Source: CAVWSM01 sp963798505
GTDB taxonomy: Bacteria > Actinomycetota > Actinomycetes > Jiangellales > Jiangellaceae
Length of the DNA stretch: 64,000 bases
Assembly: GCA_963798505.1 (NCBI GenBank)
Contig: CAWCTX010000002.1
Location: 1 to 64,000, forward strand
Reading direction: 5' to 3'
Made by a program: the position numbers and the translations under genes. Below the pieces are notes generated by a model. The model was given only the letters and a program-made list of their open reading frames with translations, was not told where the DNA came from and searched no databases. Positions 40,664 through 49,114 of the stretch are shown here, piece after piece; position 1 is the stretch's first letter; every line of letters starts with the position of its first letter.

Positions 40664-40682
40664 TCAGGTAAGGCTTGCCTTA
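40664..40682. promoter_or_regulatory. IdeR/DtxR-type iron box before bfd-bfr
   Basis: The 19 bases TCAGGTAAGGCTTGCCTTA match the IdeR/DtxR consensus TTAGGTTAGGCTAACCTAA at 14 positions. The inner arms GTAAGGC and GCCTTAC (40668-40683) are a perfect inverted repeat. The box is about 65 bases before the bfd start. In mycobacteria IdeR with iron activates ferritin genes, so iron control of this pair is likely. Confidence 0.7.
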
Positions 40683-40745
40683 CTGTTGCCTTCGCGCCTG
40701 GCCGACCCTCGGTCAGGCGTCGCGCAACCCAGGAGGAGCGAGCTC

Positions 40746-40955
40746 GTGGCGATCGTCTGCCACTGCGAGGTGGTCACCGACCGCGCCGTCGTCGCGGCGG
40801 TGGAGTCCGGCGCCCGCTCGCTCTCCGCAATCTGCCGGGCCACTGGGGCGGGATCGGACTGCGGTTCCTGCGTGTTCTCGCTGCGGCGGCTCCTGTGCGA
40901 GCATGTGGAGATCATCAACCGCACCCCTCGGCAGGTGGAAGGTGCAGCCAGCTAG
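40746..40955 (+). CDS. bfd: Bacterioferritin-associated ferredoxin
   Basis: [2Fe-2S] protein of 69 residues that reduces the ferritin core to release iron. The cluster motif is CHC near the N-terminus and CGSC about 30 residues later (VAIVCHCEVVTDRAV, SDCGSCVFSLRRLL). GTG 40746 follows a strong AGGAGGAG site. It overlaps the start of bfr by 14 bases and lies behind an iron box. Confidence 0.9.
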   Translation: MAIVCHCEVVTDRAVVAAVESGARSLSAICRATGAGSDCGSCVFSLRRLLCEHVEIINRTPRQVEGAAS

Positions 40956-41418
40956 CCCTCGCGTCGTCGAGCTGCTCAACGACGCGCTCACCCTCGAGCT
41001 CACCGTCGTCAACACCTACTTCCTGCACGCCCGCATGCTCGACAATTGGGGTTTCGGCAAGCTTGGCAAGGCGTTCTACGACTTCTCCATCGAGGAGATG
41101 AAGGACGCCGACTCACTGATCAACCGCATCCTCCTGTTCGACGGACACCCCAATCTCCAACGCCTCAACAACATCCACACCGGCGAGGACGCCGAGGAGA
41201 TGTTGAGGCTGGCACTCGAGGGAGAGAAGGGAGCCGTCAAGCAGTTCACCAACAGCGCCGCGGAGTGCCGCGAGCTGGGTGACCTGGCCACCGCGTCCGT
41301 CTTCGAGGAGATGGCGCGCGACGAGGAAGAGCACGTCGACTGGTTCGAGAGCCAGCTCGACGCGATCGAGCGGGTCGGCGTCCAGCAGTACCTCGCGCAG
41401 CAGATCAAGACCGGCTGA
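40942..41418 (+). CDS. bfr: Bacterioferritin
   Basis: Haem-containing iron-storage protein of 158 residues, from a GTG at 40942 inside the end of bfd. Compared with E. coli Bfr the ferroxidase ligands Glu18 (LTLELTVVNTYF), Glu51, Glu94, Glu127 and His130 (ARDEEEHVDWF) and the haem Met52 are present. The His54 position reads Asp in SIEEMKDADSL. Iron oxidation at the dinuclear site may therefore be altered. Its 3' end overlaps the sigma factor gene tail to tail. Confidence 0.9.
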   Translation: MQPASPRVVELLNDALTLELTVVNTYFLHARMLDNWGFGKLGKAFYDFSIEEMKDADSLINRILLFDGHPNLQRLNNIHTGEDAEEMLRLALEGEKGAVKQFTNSAAECRELGDLATASVFEEMARDEEEHVDWFESQLDAIERVGVQQYLAQQIKTG

Positions 41419-42667
41419 CCGCGGCAGCGGCGCGACCCTTGAGGAGCCTGCGCTCCCGCTGGGTGGGCGCCAGGGTCGCCGCGCGCTCGAGCGCGTCAGC
41501 GGCCTCAGCGTGGCGTCCGAGGCGAGTGAGGACGTCACCCCGCACGGCGCCCACGAGGTGATAGCCAGCCATCCGCGGGTCGTCCGCGATCGCGTCGAGC
41601 GCCTTCAGCGCCGCTGCCGGCCCGTCGGCGTACAGCAAGGCGACCGCACGGTTCAGCTCCACGACCGGCGACGGCGCGATCTGCGTCAACGCGTCGTAGA
41701 GCGCGACGATCGCCTCCCAGTCGGTGTCCGCAAAGTCGCTGGCGCGCGCGTGGCACGCCGCGATCGCGGCCTGCAGCGTGTACGGGCCGAGCGGCCGCCG
41801 GAGCGCGATCGCGCGGTCCAGCGCGGCAAGGCCGTGCTTGATGAGAGTGCGATCCCACCGCGAACGGTCCTGATCCTCCAGCAGCACGACCTCACCGTCG
41901 CGGCTCGTGCGCGCGCCAAATCGCGAGGCCTGCAGCTCCATGAGCGCCACGAGCCCGTGCGTCTCCGGCTCGCGCGGCAGCAGGCCGGCAACGACGCGTC
42001 CCAGCCGCATCGCCTCCATCGCGAGGTCGCGCCGCACCCAGCTGTCGCCGGACGTCGCGGCGTACCCCTCGTTGAACACGAGGTAGATCACCTCGAGCAC
42101 GGCGGACAGCCGGGCGGGCAGTTGATCCTCCTGCGGCACCTCGAACGGCACCTGGGCCTCGGCGAGCGTGCGCTTGGCCCGCGAGATGCGCTGCCGCACC
42201 GTCGCGGGTGGCACGAGGAACGCGTGGGCGATCTCCTCGGTTGTGAGTCCGCCCACGAGTCGCAGTGTGAGGGCGACCCGAGACGTGCCTGGCAGCAGCG
42301 GGTGGCAGGCGATGAACACGAGGGAGAGCAGGTCGTCGCCTATCGCGTCCTCGGTAACGGCGTCGGCGGCGGGCATGATGCCGGCCCCCGACGCCGCAAG
42401 GTCCGCAGTGAGCTGGGCGTACTTGACGTCGCGAACGCGCTCACGGCGCACCAGGTCCACCGCCCGGTGCTTGGCCGTCGCCATGAGCCAGGCGCCCGGG
42501 TTGCGCGGAATCCCCTTTCGCGGCCACTGCTCGAGGGCGATCACGAACGCGTCCTGGGCGAGCTCCTCAGCCAACCCGACGTCACGGACGAGCCGCACCA
42601 GCGTGGCGATCAGGCGCGGTGACTCGATCCGCCAGATGGCTTCGATCGTCCGATCGGTGTCGGTCAT
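41405..42667 (-). CDS. ECF sigma factor with C-terminal TPR-like domain (ECF42 type)
   Basis: 420 residues from ATG 42667. The sigma2 region (LVRDVGLAEELAQDAFVIAL) and sigma4 region (RLVGGLTTEEIAHAFLVPPA then RISRAKRTL) fill the first 190 residues. The remainder is the long helical extension seen in this group (LAMEAMRLGRVVAGLLP, LNRAVALLYADGPAAALKAL). ECF42 factors have no anti-sigma factor and are paired with DGPF/YCII proteins; one lies 17 bases upstream here. The extension is thought to control activity. Target promoters are unknown. Confidence 0.85.
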   Translation of the reverse strand: MTDTDRTIEAIWRIESPRLIATLVRLVRDVGLAEELAQDAFVIALEQWPRKGIPRNPGAWLMATAKHRAVDLVRRERVRDVKYAQLTADLAASGAGIMPAADAVTEDAIGDDLLSLVFIACHPLLPGTSRVALTLRLVGGLTTEEIAHAFLVPPATVRQRISRAKRTLAEAQVPFEVPQEDQLPARLSAVLEVIYLVFNEGYAATSGDSWVRRDLAMEAMRLGRVVAGLLPREPETHGLVALMELQASRFGARTSRDGEVVLLEDQDRSRWDRTLIKHGLAALDRAIALRRPLGPYTLQAAIAACHARASDFADTDWEAIVALYDALTQIAPSPVVELNRAVALLYADGPAAALKALDAIADDPRMAGYHLVGAVRGDVLTRLGRHAEAADALERAATLAPTQRERRLLKGRAAAAVSRS

Positions 42668-42684
42668 CGCCCGCCCCAGGTCGC

Positions 42685-43125
42685 TCAGCGGGCGCCGTGC
42701 TGCGCCCGGATCTCCTCCGCGAGCCGGGCGTCCCTCTCCCGCTGCTCCGGGGTGTACTCGGCCCCGAAGTCCTCGGCGGCGAAGACAGGCCGCACCTCGA
42801 GGATCTGCGTTGCCCCGTACTTCGGGTCGTACGGGCACTTCTTCGCCCACTCGATGGCCTCCTCGAGCGACCTGACCTCCCAGATCCAGAAGCCGGCGAC
42901 GATCTCCTTCGATTCGGTGAACGGGCCATCGACGACCGACGTCTCGCCGCGCTGGAACACCACCTGCGCGCCATTGCTGCTCGGCTGCACACCCTGGCCG
43001 TCGAGCATGATGCCGGCCTTGACGAGCTGCTCGTTGTAGGCGCCCATCTCTTGGAGCATCTCTTCGCTCGGGGTGACGTTCCCCTCGTCCGCGGCGTCGC
43101 CCTTGATCAGGACCATGACCTTCAT
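42685..43125 (-). CDS. DGPF/YCII-domain protein, ECF42 partner
   Basis: 146 residues starting MKVMVLIKGDAADEGN at 43125 with AGGAGG upstream. The hallmark is VVDGPFTESKEIVAGFWIWE. DGPF proteins are the usual genomic neighbours and targets of ECF42 sigma factors; their biochemical role is not settled. The last part (YTPEQRERDARLAEEI) is charged and helical. Confidence 0.88.
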   Translation of the reverse strand: MKVMVLIKGDAADEGNVTPSEEMLQEMGAYNEQLVKAGIMLDGQGVQPSSNGAQVVFQRGETSVVDGPFTESKEIVAGFWIWEVRSLEEAIEWAKKCPYDPKYGATQILEVRPVFAAEDFGAEYTPEQRERDARLAEEIRAQHGAR

Positions 43126-43253
43126 GACGTTCCTCCTCACTGGGTTACCGCCTCGACCGTAGTGCCGTGGCGGGTGCGGTCACCATGACGTCGAATGGGC
43201 GACCCATGGTTGCGACACCCGACCGCGGATTTCTCGTGACATACCCTGCGCTG

Positions 43254-44219
43254 GTGGAATCCAGACGCCTCGGCGCGCTGTACGGCGTCGCCGCGTACGC
43301 CCTCTGGGGTCTGTTCCCGCTCTACTGGCCGCTGCTCGAGCCGTCAGGCCCCGTCGAGATCCTGGCGCACCGCATCGTCTGGTCGTTGGTGGTCGTCGTG
43401 GTCATCCTGCTGGTGACCCGACGGCTGCGCGTGCTCGGGCAGCTGGGTCGACGAGCGTACCGGCTGCTCGGCCTGGCGGCGCTGGTCATCTCGATCAACT
43501 GGGGCGTGTACATCTACGGGGTCAACAGCCAACACGTGGTGGAGACGTCGCTCGGCTACTTCATCAACCCGCTCGTCACGGTGCTGCTCGGCGTGGCCGT
43601 CCTGCGCGAACGGCTACGCCCTTTGCAGTGGCTTGCGCTCGGCGTCGGCGCGGTCGCCGTCGTCGTCCTTGCCGTCGACTACGGGCGGCTGCCGTGGATC
43701 GCGCTCGTGCTGGCGTTCTCGTTCGGCACGTACGGACTCGTGAAGAAGAAGGCTGGCGTTGGTGCGGTCGAGAGCCTGACCGTGGAGACAGCGGTGCTCG
43801 TCGGTCCCGCGCTGGCGTTTCTCGTCGTCCTGCAGGTCAACGGGACCGGGACCTTCGCACACGAGGGCGCCGGCCACGCCGCCCTACTGGTCGGCGCTGG
43901 CATCGTCACCGCCATACCGCTGCTGTTCTTCGGCGCAGCCGCCGTCCGCGTGCCGCTCACGACGCTTGGTCTGCTGCAATATCTCGCGCCGGTCATCCAG
44001 CTCCTGATCGGTGTCGCCGTGCGGCACGAGCCGATGCCGCCCGCGAGACTCGCCGGCTTCGCGATCGTCTGGCTGGCGCTGGCGGTGTTCACCTACGACT
44101 CCGTCCGCGCCTATCGACGCCAGTTACGGCTCGCGATCGACGAGGCCGCGCCGGCGGGTCACCCACCGTTCACCGACTCGCCGCCTGCCCGAGTCACCGA
44201 TGTCAGGCGGGGTTCCTAG
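43254..44219 (+). CDS. RarD-type EamA-family transporter
   Basis: Ten-helix membrane protein of 321 residues. It starts VESRRLGALYGVAAYALWGL and contains SINWGVYIYGVNSQHVVETS, the RarD signature. GTG 43254 is preferred because the conserved protein begins there, and TACCCT six bases upstream could be the -10 of a leaderless transcript; ATG 43206 is an alternative. Substrate unknown; RarD was named for chloramphenicol sensitivity, without proof of transport. Divergent from the DGPF gene. Confidence 0.85.
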   Translation: MESRRLGALYGVAAYALWGLFPLYWPLLEPSGPVEILAHRIVWSLVVVVVILLVTRRLRVLGQLGRRAYRLLGLAALVISINWGVYIYGVNSQHVVETSLGYFINPLVTVLLGVAVLRERLRPLQWLALGVGAVAVVVLAVDYGRLPWIALVLAFSFGTYGLVKKKAGVGAVESLTVETAVLVGPALAFLVVLQVNGTGTFAHEGAGHAALLVGAGIVTAIPLLFFGAAAVRVPLTTLGLLQYLAPVIQLLIGVAVRHEPMPPARLAGFAIVWLALAVFTYDSVRAYRRQLRLAIDEAAPAGHPPFTDSPPARVTDVRRGS

Positions 44220-44259
44220 CGTCGCGACGATAGCTCCCCGGCTGGCAAGGAGAACCCCG

Positions 44260-46314
44260 GTGACCGTCCCGACTGATCGGCGTCGTCTGCTCCCGCTCTT
44301 CGCTCCGCACACCTCCCGCAGCGCCATGACCTGTCACTTCCGGTGTGGCAGTGCCTGCGACCATCCGGAGCCGAACCGCTCCGGAAACGAGCACATCCAG
44401 TCGATCATCGAGACCGCCATCGCGCGGCGGTCCGTGCTCAGGGCGGGGGCCGCGGGCGCAGCGGCCGTCGGCCTTGGCGCGCTGCAGGTCGCTCCGGCCG
44501 CCGCCAATGACGACAGCCGCGGGCGTGGCAAGGGCGGCTCGTTCGACTTCGAGCCAGTCGCCCCCAACCGTGCTGACGACATCACGATCCCGGCCGGCTA
44601 CGAGCAGGCCGTCGTCATCGCGTGGGGCGACCCGGTGCTGCCTGATGCCCCGACGTTCGACCCCTTCGCGCAGACGCCCGAATCGCAGTCGGCGCAGTTC
44701 GGCTACAACTGCGACTACGTCACACTGATGCCGCTGCGCAGCGATCATGGGCGCGAGCGCGGGCTGCTTGTCGTCAACCACGAGTACACCGACGAGATCC
44801 TCATGTTCCCTGACGGCGTCTACGACCTCGTGGCGCAGGCCCGGATCGCCATGGCCGCCCACGGTCTGTCGGTCGTGGAGGTGGAGCGCTCCCGGCGTCG
44901 TCCGCAGTGGACGCCGGTGGCGGGTGCCTCCCGCTACAACCGGCGTATCACCGTCGACACCTTGATGGAGCTCACTGGCCCGGCGGCGACCGATCCGCGG
45001 GTGGCCGGTGAGGTCCGTGGCTGCCTCAACAACTGCTCGGGTGGGACCACGCCGTGGGGGACGGTGCTGTCCGGTGAGGAGAACTTCAACCAGTACTTCG
45101 ACGCCACGGTCGGTGTCGCGGGCGAGCACGTGGCGAGCTTCGCCCGGTACGGCATCCCCACAAGTGCGTCTGCGACCAGTCGTCGCTGGAGCGATGCCGA
45201 TCCTCGCTTCGACTTGGCCACCAATCCCCAGGAGGCGTACAAGACCGGCTGGATCGTGGAGCTGGACCCCTACGACAAGGAGTCCACGCCCAAGAAGCGC
45301 TCGATGCTCGGCCGGCTCAAGCACGAAGCCGCGACGACCACGATCGGCAGGGACGGTCGAGTCGTGGCCTACACCGGCGACGACGAGCGCGGCGACTACT
45401 TCTACAAGTTCGTGTCCCGCGACCGCTACAAGGCTCGCGACCGGCGGCACAACATGACGCTGCTCGACCACGGCACTCTCTATGTGGCGAAGTTCTCCGG
45501 AGCCCTGCCGCAGGACCTGCCGTACGACGGCAGCGGCGAGTGGATCCCGCTGACCAGCGACACACAGTCATTCGTCCCCGGCTTCTCGGTGGCCGAGGTG
45601 CTCATCAACACGCGGCTCGCTGCGGACACGGTGGGCGCCACCCGGATGGACCGGCCAGAGGACGCCGAACGCAACCCGGTCAACGGGAAGGTCTACCTGG
45701 CGCTCACCAACAACTCCAACCGGGGGAACGCGGCCACGAACACGCCATTGGCCGACGCAGCCAACCCGATCACGAGCAGCCAAACCCGGCCCTCGCCCGG
45801 GGCACCGCTTGTCACGCAGAACGGCAACCGCAACGGCTACGTGCTCGAGCTGACCGAGCGTCGCGACGACCCGACGGCCACCACCTTCACCTGGGACCTG
45901 TTCTTGGTGTGCGGTGACCCGCAGGCGCCGGAGAGCTACTTCGCCGGCTTTCCGAAGGATCAGGTCAGCGCGATCTCGTGCCCGGACAATGTCGCGTTCG
46001 ACCCTGACGGAAACCTGTGGGTTGCCACCGATGGGGCGGTCCTGGGCTCCAACGACGGGTTGTTCGCCGTGCCGGTGTCGGGTCGAGACCGCGGCAAGGT
46101 GCAGCAGTTCCTCACCGTGCCGTTCGGCGCGGAGACCTGCGGCCCGCTGCTGTCCGAGGACGGTCGTACGGTCTTCGTCGCCGTACAGCACCCCGGCGAG
46201 ACGGACGGGTCGACCTTCGAGACACCGTCGAGCACCTGGCCGCACACGCACTCGTTCCCGCGGCCCGCTGTCGCCAACGTCTGGCACAGCGGGGGAAAGC
46301 GCATCGGCTCCTGA
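44260..46314 (+). CDS. PhoX-family (DUF839) phosphatase, Tat-exported
   Basis: 684 residues from a GTG at 44260 after AAGGAGAA. A twin-arginine signal is present at about residues 53-80 (ARRSVLRAGAAGAAAVGLGA) after an unusually long N-region. The core has the PhoX sequence CLNNCSGGTTPWGTVLSGEE, NQYF and later FDPDGNLWVATDG and GETDGSTFE. PhoX enzymes are Ca/Fe-dependent extracellular alkaline phosphatases, often induced by phosphate starvation. I see no clear Pho box in the 40-base upstream gap. Confidence 0.85.
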   Translation: MTVPTDRRRLLPLFAPHTSRSAMTCHFRCGSACDHPEPNRSGNEHIQSIIETAIARRSVLRAGAAGAAAVGLGALQVAPAAANDDSRGRGKGGSFDFEPVAPNRADDITIPAGYEQAVVIAWGDPVLPDAPTFDPFAQTPESQSAQFGYNCDYVTLMPLRSDHGRERGLLVVNHEYTDEILMFPDGVYDLVAQARIAMAAHGLSVVEVERSRRRPQWTPVAGASRYNRRITVDTLMELTGPAATDPRVAGEVRGCLNNCSGGTTPWGTVLSGEENFNQYFDATVGVAGEHVASFARYGIPTSASATSRRWSDADPRFDLATNPQEAYKTGWIVELDPYDKESTPKKRSMLGRLKHEAATTTIGRDGRVVAYTGDDERGDYFYKFVSRDRYKARDRRHNMTLLDHGTLYVAKFSGALPQDLPYDGSGEWIPLTSDTQSFVPGFSVAEVLINTRLAADTVGATRMDRPEDAERNPVNGKVYLALTNNSNRGNAATNTPLADAANPITSSQTRPSPGAPLVTQNGNRNGYVLELTERRDDPTATTFTWDLFLVCGDPQAPESYFAGFPKDQVSAISCPDNVAFDPDGNLWVATDGAVLGSNDGLFAVPVSGRDRGKVQQFLTVPFGAETCGPLLSEDGRTVFVAVQHPGETDGSTFETPSSTWPHTHSFPRPAVANVWHSGGKRIGS

Positions 46315-46336
46315 GGCTCACCGCGCCGTCCCCCAT

Positions 46337-46423
46337 CCGATCAGGGGCCCCCTTGTCCAATAGGTTCGGCCACGGGGGGCCCTGATCGGCTTCAGGATTG
46401 GACACGGGTCCCCCTGATCAGGG
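46337..46423. terminator. Strong hairpin plus inverted repeat between convergent genes
   Basis: 46337-46389 forms a 16-bp near-perfect hairpin (arms CCGATCAGGGGCCCCC and GGGGGGCCCTGATCGG). The 5' arm with its following TTGTCCAAT recurs inverted at 46397-46423 (ATTGGACACGGG then CCCCTGATCAGGG). It fills the 120 bases between phoX and the GH15-like gene and probably ends both transcripts. Confidence 0.7.
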
Positions 46424-46434
46424 TTCAGGCCGGA

Positions 46435-47949
46435 TCAGTTGCACTCGTCGCGCTTCGGGTCACCGGCATCCTGCGGCTCGAAGCGATGCTTGGGCGCGAC
46501 CACAGGGTCACCACGCACGGGCGGCGTGGCGATGCCGGCACCGTCGAGCTCGAGCAGGGCGAGCAGGACGGTGGCTTCGCTCCAGGCGAGCGGGGCAGCC
46601 GAGAGGGGCTGGCCTTCGGGTCCGACCTGCTCCGGGATGGCCTTCGACGCGGTGCGGTGGTCGGCGAGCCACGCGAGCAACCTGCGCGCCTCCGAATCGT
46701 CTCCGCGCGCGGCCGCCGACAGGGCGAACAGCGCGGTCTCCGGTGTCCATGCCACTCCGTCGTCGCGCCATTGTTCGACCGGCTTGATGCCGCCGTTGGG
46801 CAGTGTCAACGTGCGCTGGGTGCGGTCAACGGCTAGCTCAACCAGGGCACCCCCGTCGGCGAACGGCGGAGCGAGGAACGTCACGGCAGAGTCGGCATTG
46901 CTCTGGACCTCGGGCAGCTGCGGATAGCCGTTGTCAGCGATGCGCGCATCCGCGGAGTCGGTGGCCGACAGATAGCGCTGGTAGCCGCGCCGGCCGAAGC
47001 TCCGCTCGATCGCCGAACTCAAGAGCTGGCCGGCGGCATCCCACCGCTCCGCCTCGTCGGTGCGGCCGACGCGATGCGCCATGTCGGCCGCCGATCGCAA
47101 TCCCAGCAGCAGCGGAGCCGCCACTCCAAGGGTGAGTCGGTTCTCCACATGCTCGATGTAGTCGGACGACGGCGACGGCAGCCCGTCGACTCCCATGTCC
47201 GTGACGATGGCGTCGGCGGTCGCCGAGAGCATCGGCCAGTACGGGTCGAGGTCGGGAGCGCTCCCGGTGGCCCGCTCCGACGCCACGTACCACTGCCACA
47301 CGGCCCATGGCACCCAGCCCGCGCCGTCGAACTGCATGACGCGACAGTCCGGGGCCAGGCCGGACCCATCGGGGAGGTAGCGCGCCTCCCACTGGCCGTT
47401 ACCGGCGCCGACGCCGGCCAGGAATCGCAGCACGTCGCTCGCCTCGTCGAGGTGCCCGGTGGTGGCGAATGCCGTCACGACGAAAGCCGCGTCACGCGGC
47501 CACACGTACTGCCAGGCGGTGCGCCACGCGGCCACCGTCGCCCCTGTGCCATCCGTCAGCAGCCGGAGGTCGAGCAGGGCCTGCTCGGCAAGCTCGCGCT
47601 CCTGAGATGTGCGGCCGGGTACGGCACCGCTCGCCAGCCACCGTCGCGACGCCTCGATTGCAGCCGGACCGACCGCGTCATCGACGAGGTACTTGGTGCC
47701 GGGCACGAACTCGGCGCTCGTGCCGACGGGGAGCGCCACGACGTTGCCGTCGGGGTCGGCGGCAATGCCCTCGGGGTAGAGCGGAAGCAGCGGGCGGCCG
47801 ATCTGCTCCGATGCCACCGCACCGGCTGCCACGATCGACGCGGCCAGCAGCACGCCCACCCAGACTCGGGCATGCCGCGCTCGGCGACGAGGCGGCGCCG
47901 CCGGGACGCTCTCCTGTCGCTCGGGGAGCTCGACGACGGCCACGCACAC
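46435..47949 (-). CDS. GH15-like membrane-anchored glycosidase
   Basis: 504 residues. An N-terminal basic region and one membrane helix at about 28-46 (RVWVGVLLAASIVAAGAVAS) place the rest outside the cell. The (alpha/alpha)6 barrel has WQYVWPRDAAFVVTAFATTG, the glucoamylase-like substrate loop, and WTPETALFALSAAARGDD near the C-terminus. A catalytic Glu pair is not certain by eye. Glucoamylase or trehalase-like activity is possible. Two palindromic operators lie upstream, so carbohydrate-responsive control is likely. Confidence 0.75.
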   Translation of the reverse strand: MCVAVVELPERQESVPAAPPRRRARHARVWVGVLLAASIVAAGAVASEQIGRPLLPLYPEGIAADPDGNVVALPVGTSAEFVPGTKYLVDDAVGPAAIEASRRWLASGAVPGRTSQERELAEQALLDLRLLTDGTGATVAAWRTAWQYVWPRDAAFVVTAFATTGHLDEASDVLRFLAGVGAGNGQWEARYLPDGSGLAPDCRVMQFDGAGWVPWAVWQWYVASERATGSAPDLDPYWPMLSATADAIVTDMGVDGLPSPSSDYIEHVENRLTLGVAAPLLLGLRSAADMAHRVGRTDEAERWDAAGQLLSSAIERSFGRRGYQRYLSATDSADARIADNGYPQLPEVQSNADSAVTFLAPPFADGGALVELAVDRTQRTLTLPNGGIKPVEQWRDDGVAWTPETALFALSAAARGDDSEARRLLAWLADHRTASKAIPEQVGPEGQPLSAAPLAWSEATVLLALLELDGAGIATPPVRGDPVVAPKHRFEPQDAGDPKRDECN

Positions 47950-48017
47950 TCCGAGACTTCAGCGGTCCGCCTATTCTCTCAGATCCGCTACCGAGCGAGA
48001 CGCGTTCGGAACCGGGA

Positions 48018-48036
48018 TGATCACGTTAACGTGGCC
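48018..48036. promoter_or_regulatory. Palindromic operator O1 of the GH15-like gene
   Basis: TGATCACGTTAACGTGGCC, a half-degenerate copy of the O2 palindrome with core CACGTTAACGTG at 48022-48033, about 70 bases before the GH15-like ATG (47949). Confidence 0.65.
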
Positions 48037-48080
48037 ACCCTGGTCTGTGACAGGCATGCGTGCCGCGCTCAGACCTGGTT

Positions 48081-48098
48081 GATCACGTTAACGTGATC
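48081..48098. promoter_or_regulatory. Palindromic operator O2 of the GH15-like gene
   Basis: GATCACGTTAACGTGATC, a perfect 18-bp palindrome that extends to 26 bp with one mismatched pair. Its centre is 62 bases from that of O1, close to six helical turns. A LacI-type repressor is a reasonable guess, not shown. Confidence 0.7.
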
Positions 48099-48115
48099 GA
48101 CCCGGCCCACACCCC

Positions 48116-49114
48116 TCAGCCCGTACGGGTCACGACGGCATCGCAGACCGACTCCAGCGCCCGGCGGGCGGGACCCTCGGGCAGCGGCGCCAGCAGCGCC
48201 CGGGCCTCGTCGGCCCATCGCTGCACCTCGGCACGCGCCTGCTCCATCGCGGGATGGCCGCGCAGCAGGACCAACGCCTCGGCGTGCTCGGTGTCATCGA
48301 CGAGCGGCCCACCGAGCAGCTGCTTGAGCCGCGCATCAGCCGGGTCGGTCGAGCGAAGCGCGACCAGCACCGGCAGGGTGCGCACGCCTTCACGCAGGTC
48401 GGTGCCCGGCGTCTTGCCGGACTCCCCGGTCTCCCGGGTGACGTCGATCAGGTCATCGGCGAGCTGGAACGCGACACCGATGCGCTCACCGTAGGCAGTG
48501 ACGGCGTCCACCACCGCCTCGTCGCAACCGGACAGCCAGGCGCCGAATCGCGCCGACGTGGCGATGAGCGAGCCGGTCTTGTCGGACAGCACTGAGAGAT
48601 GGTGCTCGAGCTCGTCGGCGATGCCCGGCCCGATGGTCTCGCGCAGCTGACCGGTGACGAGGCGCTGGAAGGTGCGTGACTGCAGTCGTACGGCTTCCGG
48701 CCCGAGGTCGGCAACGATCTCGGATGCCTTGGCGAACAGGTAGTCGCCGGTCAGGATAGCCACACTGTTGTCCCAGCGGCTGTTGGCGCTCGGAGCTCCG
48801 CGCCGCAACGCGGCCTCGTCCATGACGTCGTCGTGATAGAGCGTCGCCACGTGCGTGAGCTCGACGACCAGTGCCGCCGGCACGATGCCGGGTGCGTCTG
48901 CGTCACCAAGCTGAGCCGCAAGCAGGACCAGCATCGGGCGGAACCGCTTGCCACCCGCGTCGAGCAGGTGCCGCGAAGCCTCCGACACGAACTCGTCCTC
49001 GCTCTTCACGGCCTCCCGCAGCTGAACCTCGACCTCCTCGAGGCCGGCGCGGACAGCGTCCTCGAGCGCGGGATCCACCTCTGGGATGCCGAGACCGCTG
49101 TTGCCGTTGCTCAC
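48116..49114 (-). CDS. Long-chain polyprenyl diphosphate synthase
   Basis: 332-residue trans-prenyltransferase. The first Asp-rich motif is YHDDVMDEA and the second LADDLIDVT. The residue five before the first DD is Ala, the small residue seen in enzymes making long chains. It is the last gene of the canonical nuo operon, overlapping nuoN by 3-4 bases. Making the isoprenoid tail of menaquinone, the electron acceptor of complex I, is the likely role, as for the GrcC/HepT group. Confidence 0.88.
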   Translation of the reverse strand: MSNGNSGLGIPEVDPALEDAVRAGLEEVEVQLREAVKSEDEFVSEASRHLLDAGGKRFRPMLVLLAAQLGDADAPGIVPAALVVELTHVATLYHDDVMDEAALRRGAPSANSRWDNSVAILTGDYLFAKASEIVADLGPEAVRLQSRTFQRLVTGQLRETIGPGIADELEHHLSVLSDKTGSLIATSARFGAWLSGCDEAVVDAVTAYGERIGVAFQLADDLIDVTRETGESGKTPGTDLREGVRTLPVLVALRSTDPADARLKQLLGGPLVDDTEHAEALVLLRGHPAMEQARAEVQRWADEARALLAPLPEGPARRALESVCDAVVTRTG

